A program made the translations under genes and the position numbers. From NCBI GenBank assembly GCA_017405675.1, contig JAFRAB010000012.1:104902-168901 (forward strand): a stretch of DNA of 64,000 nucleotides, written 5' to 3'. The notes beneath the pieces are model-generated. The model ran no database searches, was not told where the DNA came from, and worked only from the letters and a program-made list of their open reading frames with translations. Positions 61,174 to 64,000 of this stretch are shown here, in pieces (position 1 is the stretch's first letter; the number at the start of each line of letters is the position of its first letter). This DNA comes from Erysipelotrichaceae bacterium (GTDB lineage: Bacteria; Bacillota_I; Bacilli_A; Erysipelotrichales; Erysipelotrichaceae).

Positions 61174-61623
61174 TCATTTTTTATTACTGAGCGATGATAG
61201 CTTTTTCTTTATTGACTTAACTTTATCTCTGAGATAAAACAAAGGTCTTTTTATATCTATAAGATCTACCCATAGATGAACATATAACTGGTATGGCAGT
61301 TCATTTATTTCATGCCATTTACCTTTACGGTTAAATCTTGTTACTATGCCTTTGATCTGTTCCGGCCTAACATATTCCAGTCTCCAGCAGTTATCCCCGC
61401 AAATTATATAGTGGTCATCATACCGATGTATAACTCTGTGAATAACTCCATTCTCTTCACCTCTTGTATACATGACCAAGTCATATCTCTTCGGTTTATC
61501 CTTTATGGCCTCGACCAAAACGGCATCACGTCCCTGAACTATCATAGGGCGCATACTGATGCCTTTTGGAACACTGATATACCGACCATCTCTGGTCAGA
61601 CTGTCCAACTGCTGCTGACCCAT
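61174..61623 (-). CDS. S24/S26 family peptidase (signal-peptidase-like)
   Basis: 149 residues. GISMRPMI places the catalytic Ser near 23; KRYDLVMY is the usual second box; VIHRVIHRYDDHYIICGDN has a His where bacterial signal peptidase I has Lys, so it looks like a SipW/ER-type Ser-His enzyme. No membrane helix is obvious. In other genomes such proteins accompany PqqD and HprK-like kinase genes, probably to process peptides. Last gene of the four-gene operon. Confidence 0.8.
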   Translation of the reverse strand: MGQQQLDSLTRDGRYISVPKGISMRPMIVQGRDAVLVEAIKDKPKRYDLVMYTRGEENGVIHRVIHRYDDHYIICGDNCWRLEYVRPEQIKGIVTRFNRKGKWHEINELPYQLYVHLWVDLIDIKRPLFYLRDKVKSIKKKLSSLSNKK

Positions 61624-61628
61624 AACAG

Positions 61629-61889
61629 TTAATCTTCAATAGCTCCTATTTCTCTTAACTGCTCTACGGCACGGTGAACATCTGAAGTAATCTGTTCCAG
61701 ATTGCCTGTATACTTTTCGACAATCTTCATAACTATTTCTTCTTCTGTCGTATCATTCTGCAGTAATTTGATAATAACACCGAAAGTAGAATTGCCTCTT
61801 ACCATACCGGAAAAACCTGTTCCTGATACCGGAGCCAGAAACGCTACTTCACCTGTATTATGCATAACAAAATTCTTGCTTAATTTCAT
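61629..61889 (-). CDS. PqqD family peptide-binding protein
   Basis: 86 residues. MKLSKNFVMHNTGEVAFLAPV and the helix TTEEEIVMKIVEKYTG are typical of PqqD-type RiPP recognition elements, which bind the leader of a precursor peptide for modification. The ATG at 61889 is one base after the upstream stop. No precursor peptide gene or modifying radical-SAM/cyclase enzyme is visible in the window. Confidence 0.88.
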   Translation of the reverse strand: MKLSKNFVMHNTGEVAFLAPVSGTGFSGMVRGNSTFGVIIKLLQNDTTEEEIVMKIVEKYTGNLEQITSDVHRAVEQLREIGAIED

Positions 61890-61890
61890 A

Positions 61891-62625
61891 TCAGTCAACT
61901 CCCTTCATGGCTTCATAAGCTATTTCAGCCGCCTCTATATCCATATTGCAGCCCAGTCTGTACACCTTTATTCTATCAAGAAACTTACTTATAAGTTCCA
62001 TTGTCTTTTTCATTTTCTCAGGATTATCAGGTCTATAAGCCTGCTGAACAAACATTGGATATGCCTCAAGCATCGATATTTCCTCAATATGATTGTTCTT
62101 ATCCTGATATAATATGCACACTGCTTTTATAGGAACAGATATGTTATTACTTAAGTGATGCTTGCCGTCATAAGGTGTTCCATAAGCATAAGCTCTGTCA
62201 TCCGCAATTCTTATCAGAGGCTTATCATCATTTACCATTACTGCTTTATCGCCTAACATTTCTCTCCATAATCTGGCATGAGTGGATTTACCAGTACCGC
62301 TCTTTGCGGTAAATATATAAGCCACATTATCTACCGCAATTACTGATCCATGAAAAAGAAAAGTATCATAATCGAGAATCGTTTCGGATATTTTACGGTA
62401 AACTGCCAGTTCCTCACAGATCTGTTCTCTATGTTTTCTTTTTATTCCGTTCCTTAAATCTAACAATTCCGCTTTTTTGATTTCCCGATATATATCTTCC
62501 ATATTTGTTTCAACAGTAAAATCAGAATCTGAGTCAACCGCATATTCCTTACACATATCATGGACATCAGGATAAACCGATATGATCCTTATATTTTTAT
62601 CAGCCAGTCTGTAAATACCTTTCAT
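61891..62625 (-). CDS. HprK-like serine kinase
   Basis: 244 residues. FTAKSGTGKSTHARLW (about 108-123) is a P-loop typical of the HPr kinase/PEPCK-like family; VMVNDDKPLI and YGTPYDGKHHLS follow as in kinases linked to PqqD clusters. Such proteins phosphorylate peptide or tRNA-like substrates in lasso-peptide pathways; which applies here is not known. TGGAGAT is the SD. It lies between the nucleotidyltransferase and pqqD. Confidence 0.82.
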   Translation of the reverse strand: MKGIYRLADKNIRIISVYPDVHDMCKEYAVDSDSDFTVETNMEDIYREIKKAELLDLRNGIKRKHREQICEELAVYRKISETILDYDTFLFHGSVIAVDNVAYIFTAKSGTGKSTHARLWREMLGDKAVMVNDDKPLIRIADDRAYAYGTPYDGKHHLSNNISVPIKAVCILYQDKNNHIEEISMLEAYPMFVQQAYRPDNPEKMKKTMELISKFLDRIKVYRLGCNMDIEAAEIAYEAMKGVD

Positions 62626-62648
62626 TTATAATCTCCATAAAACAAATA

Positions 62649-63743
62649 CTATTTATGTTTAACAACATAACGGAACTCTTTGAATATAGTGCTGCCTTTA
62701 TTAATTACCCCTTTAATAATTCTATACAGATAAAAACCAGGCAATAATATTCTGTATTTATATACCAAAGGATATCTGAATTTTATCTTGTCAGCAGGTA
62801 TAAAAATACGTTCTGATAGATATTTTAGCTTAGTCTTTCTGGCAAGATGATTATCAACTCTGGTCTGATAATTCCCATATGCTCCCATAAAGCATATTTT
62901 TTCAAAAACTATTTTCTGATCTTCAGTAAGTTCCAGATTATCAAAAACAGCTATTGCCAGATCTTTCAGTTCTTCTGCTTCTTTAAGAATATCCATTTCA
63001 GCGAATTGTTTATTTATATATTCCAAATTCAAATTCAGTTTTTTATTAAGAAGATAAGTATCAACCAATGTTCTCAAGCCTGTTCCTTTATTGGAATAAT
63101 GTTTAACTGAATGCGCCATGAAATAAACATAGAAATCATCATTATCAAGTCTCAGTTCAGATTTCCCCTCAATATGCTTTACCAGAGCAGAAAGGTTCTC
63201 ATAATAATCCAGCTGATTCTGGCCTGAATACTTATTAAACAAACTGATATGCATTTCAAAATTATATACCGGCGGTTTTACATATATATCAAGATTACCG
63301 CTCTTATATGTTTTTACATCATAACCTCTGCCGGTAAAGTATTCATAAACCATTTCCTGATAATTCTGATCAAAAAGAATATCATTATCTGAGAAATCTC
63401 TTATGCCGTATTCAGGATAATATCTGGATATGATTATTCCTTTTAACGGAAGATACCAGATATGATTATTCTCAAGAAAATCAAACAGTTCTGCTCTCTC
63501 TGCATCAAACATCATTGTTCTTCTAATGCTCTTATTTTTTTCTTTTTTCCAATAATCAGAATCATCTGTTTTTTCAAGTGCAGTAGCTAATAAACCGTTA
63601 ATTTTATGCTGATATCCTATCTTTTTAATGGAATCCATGTCCATTTGTTCAATTTTGTCCTTATCTGGAGCACAATTAAACAATGCACACTGTAACAGGT
63701 ACACAACGTCATAACATGTATTTATATTAACGAGATTGTCCAT
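62649..63743 (-). CDS. NTP_transf_5 family nucleotidyltransferase
   Basis: 364 residues. WYLPLKGIIISRYYPEYGIRDFSDNDIL is the PF14907 signature; the acidic DxD pair lies in DFSDND. Proteins of this family occur in lasso-peptide and related tailoring clusters next to HprK-like kinases and PqqD. The ATG at 63743 has GGGAGAAG upstream; extending to 63800 would enter the upstream terminator. First gene of the four-gene operon. Confidence 0.82.
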   Translation of the reverse strand: MDNLVNINTCYDVVYLLQCALFNCAPDKDKIEQMDMDSIKKIGYQHKINGLLATALEKTDDSDYWKKEKNKSIRRTMMFDAERAELFDFLENNHIWYLPLKGIIISRYYPEYGIRDFSDNDILFDQNYQEMVYEYFTGRGYDVKTYKSGNLDIYVKPPVYNFEMHISLFNKYSGQNQLDYYENLSALVKHIEGKSELRLDNDDFYVYFMAHSVKHYSNKGTGLRTLVDTYLLNKKLNLNLEYINKQFAEMDILKEAEELKDLAIAVFDNLELTEDQKIVFEKICFMGAYGNYQTRVDNHLARKTKLKYLSERIFIPADKIKFRYPLVYKYRILLPGFYLYRIIKGVINKGSTIFKEFRYVVKHK

Positions 63744-63773
63744 ATACTTCTCCCATTGAACACTAATATCATA

Positions 63774-63806
63774 CAAAAAGCCTGCGATTTCTTCAATCAC
63801 AGGCTT
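63774..63806 (-). terminator. Terminator of the gene truncated at the window edge
   Basis: AAGCCTGCGATT (63778-63789) and AATCACAGGCTT (63795-63806) pair with one mismatch around a five-base loop, followed by T residues on the minus strand. It overlaps the region just upstream of the nucleotidyltransferase ATG. Confidence 0.75.
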
Positions 63807-63859
63807 CTTCTTTTGTTTAGGGATTTGTTATAGGTTTATTAACGATGGTTATCGTTTCC

Positions 63860-64000
63860 CTATTGTCCCCAGTATGCATCTGCTGCCTTACTGTACCAGT
63901 ATATCGCCTTGCATAAGTTCTTAAGCTTTTCAGATGTACTGCTGTTGCTTAACTTACTGTAACAGTATGACAATACTCCATATCTGTATACGATACTCTC
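63860..64000 (-). CDS. C-terminal fragment of a probable surface protein
   Basis: Forty-six codons are open from the window edge to a TAG at 63860-63862. The end, LCKAIYWYSKAADAYWGQ, resembles the YG-AAQ-YF-type helical endings of secreted proteins in Bacillota. A terminator follows. The rest lies outside the window, so its function is not known. Confidence 0.6.
   Translation of the reverse strand, partial: ESIVYRYGVLSYCYSKLSNSSTSEKLKNLCKAIYWYSKAADAYWGQ

Overview
The window is a gene-dense stretch of a low-to-moderate GC Gram-positive chromosome, most likely an anaerobic member of the Bacillota close to the Erysipelotrichia. The evidence is a split glycine decarboxylase (GcvPA/GcvPB), Shine-Dalgarno (SD) sites of the AGGAGG type, the order pth ... 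mfd-rqcP-divIC, a two-component FAD dehydrogenase with a DUF1667 partner, a Gram-positive surface protease with a TGD-type C-terminal anchor, and many prolipoprotein signal peptides. The genus is inferred, not shown. No tRNA, rRNA, CRISPR array, insertion sequence or prophage gene was recognised. Most genes lie on the minus strand in tight operons.

Layout. 1-8.2 kb: a lipoprotein fragment, a DUF3810 metalloprotease-like protein, nanE-cobB, a PnuC-like membrane protein, efp, an SDR oxidoreductase, a methionine gamma-lyase family enzyme and a divergent nagA. 8.3-18 kb: one apparent ten-gene transcription unit that joins a GlpA/GlpB-like FAD dehydrogenase pair and DUF1667 to an HD phosphohydrolase, lplA and gcvT-gcvH-gcvPA-gcvPB. 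18-30 kb: a divergent pgmB/SIS sugar-phosphate pair, a GNAT-lipase pair, a lipoprotein/ECF sigma/anti-sigma module, a NUDIX-M42-HAD operon, an RluA pseudouridine synthase, a small membrane exporter, a lipoprotein and a DegV protein. 30-41 kb: housekeeping translation and repair genes (divIC, rqcP, mfd, rlmI, pth, tcdA, miaA, mutL), interrupted between mfd and rlmI by a Fic protein and a Phd/PIN toxin-antitoxin pair with a 33-bp perfect palindrome. 41-54 kb: DUF1697, HAD, nuclease, nagA, pepT, two MATE transporters, a 5'-nucleotidase, a dihydrofolate reductase-UDP-glucose epimerase fusion, a hexapeptide acetyltransferase-like protein and nagB. 54-64 kb: a lipoprotein carrying a subtilase-prodomain-like domain, a 1931-residue modular S8 protease, and an operon of a nucleotidyltransferase, an HprK-like kinase, PqqD and an S24/S26 peptidase that resembles peptide-tailoring (RiPP) accessory genes.

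How the parts fit. NanE, two NagA proteins, NagB and possibly the SIS and hexapeptide proteins form an amino-sugar salvage theme. The glycine cleavage enzymes travel with their lipoate ligase. The most distinctive observations are the DHFR-GalE fusion, the prodomain-like lipoprotein beside the giant protease (its promoter -35 sits in the loop of the protease terminator), the orphan PqqD/HprK-like cassette, the ten-gene flavoenzyme/glycine-cleavage unit, and a recurring promoter layout in which a -10 box lies 6-8 bases before ATG with no SD site, suggesting leaderless mRNAs.
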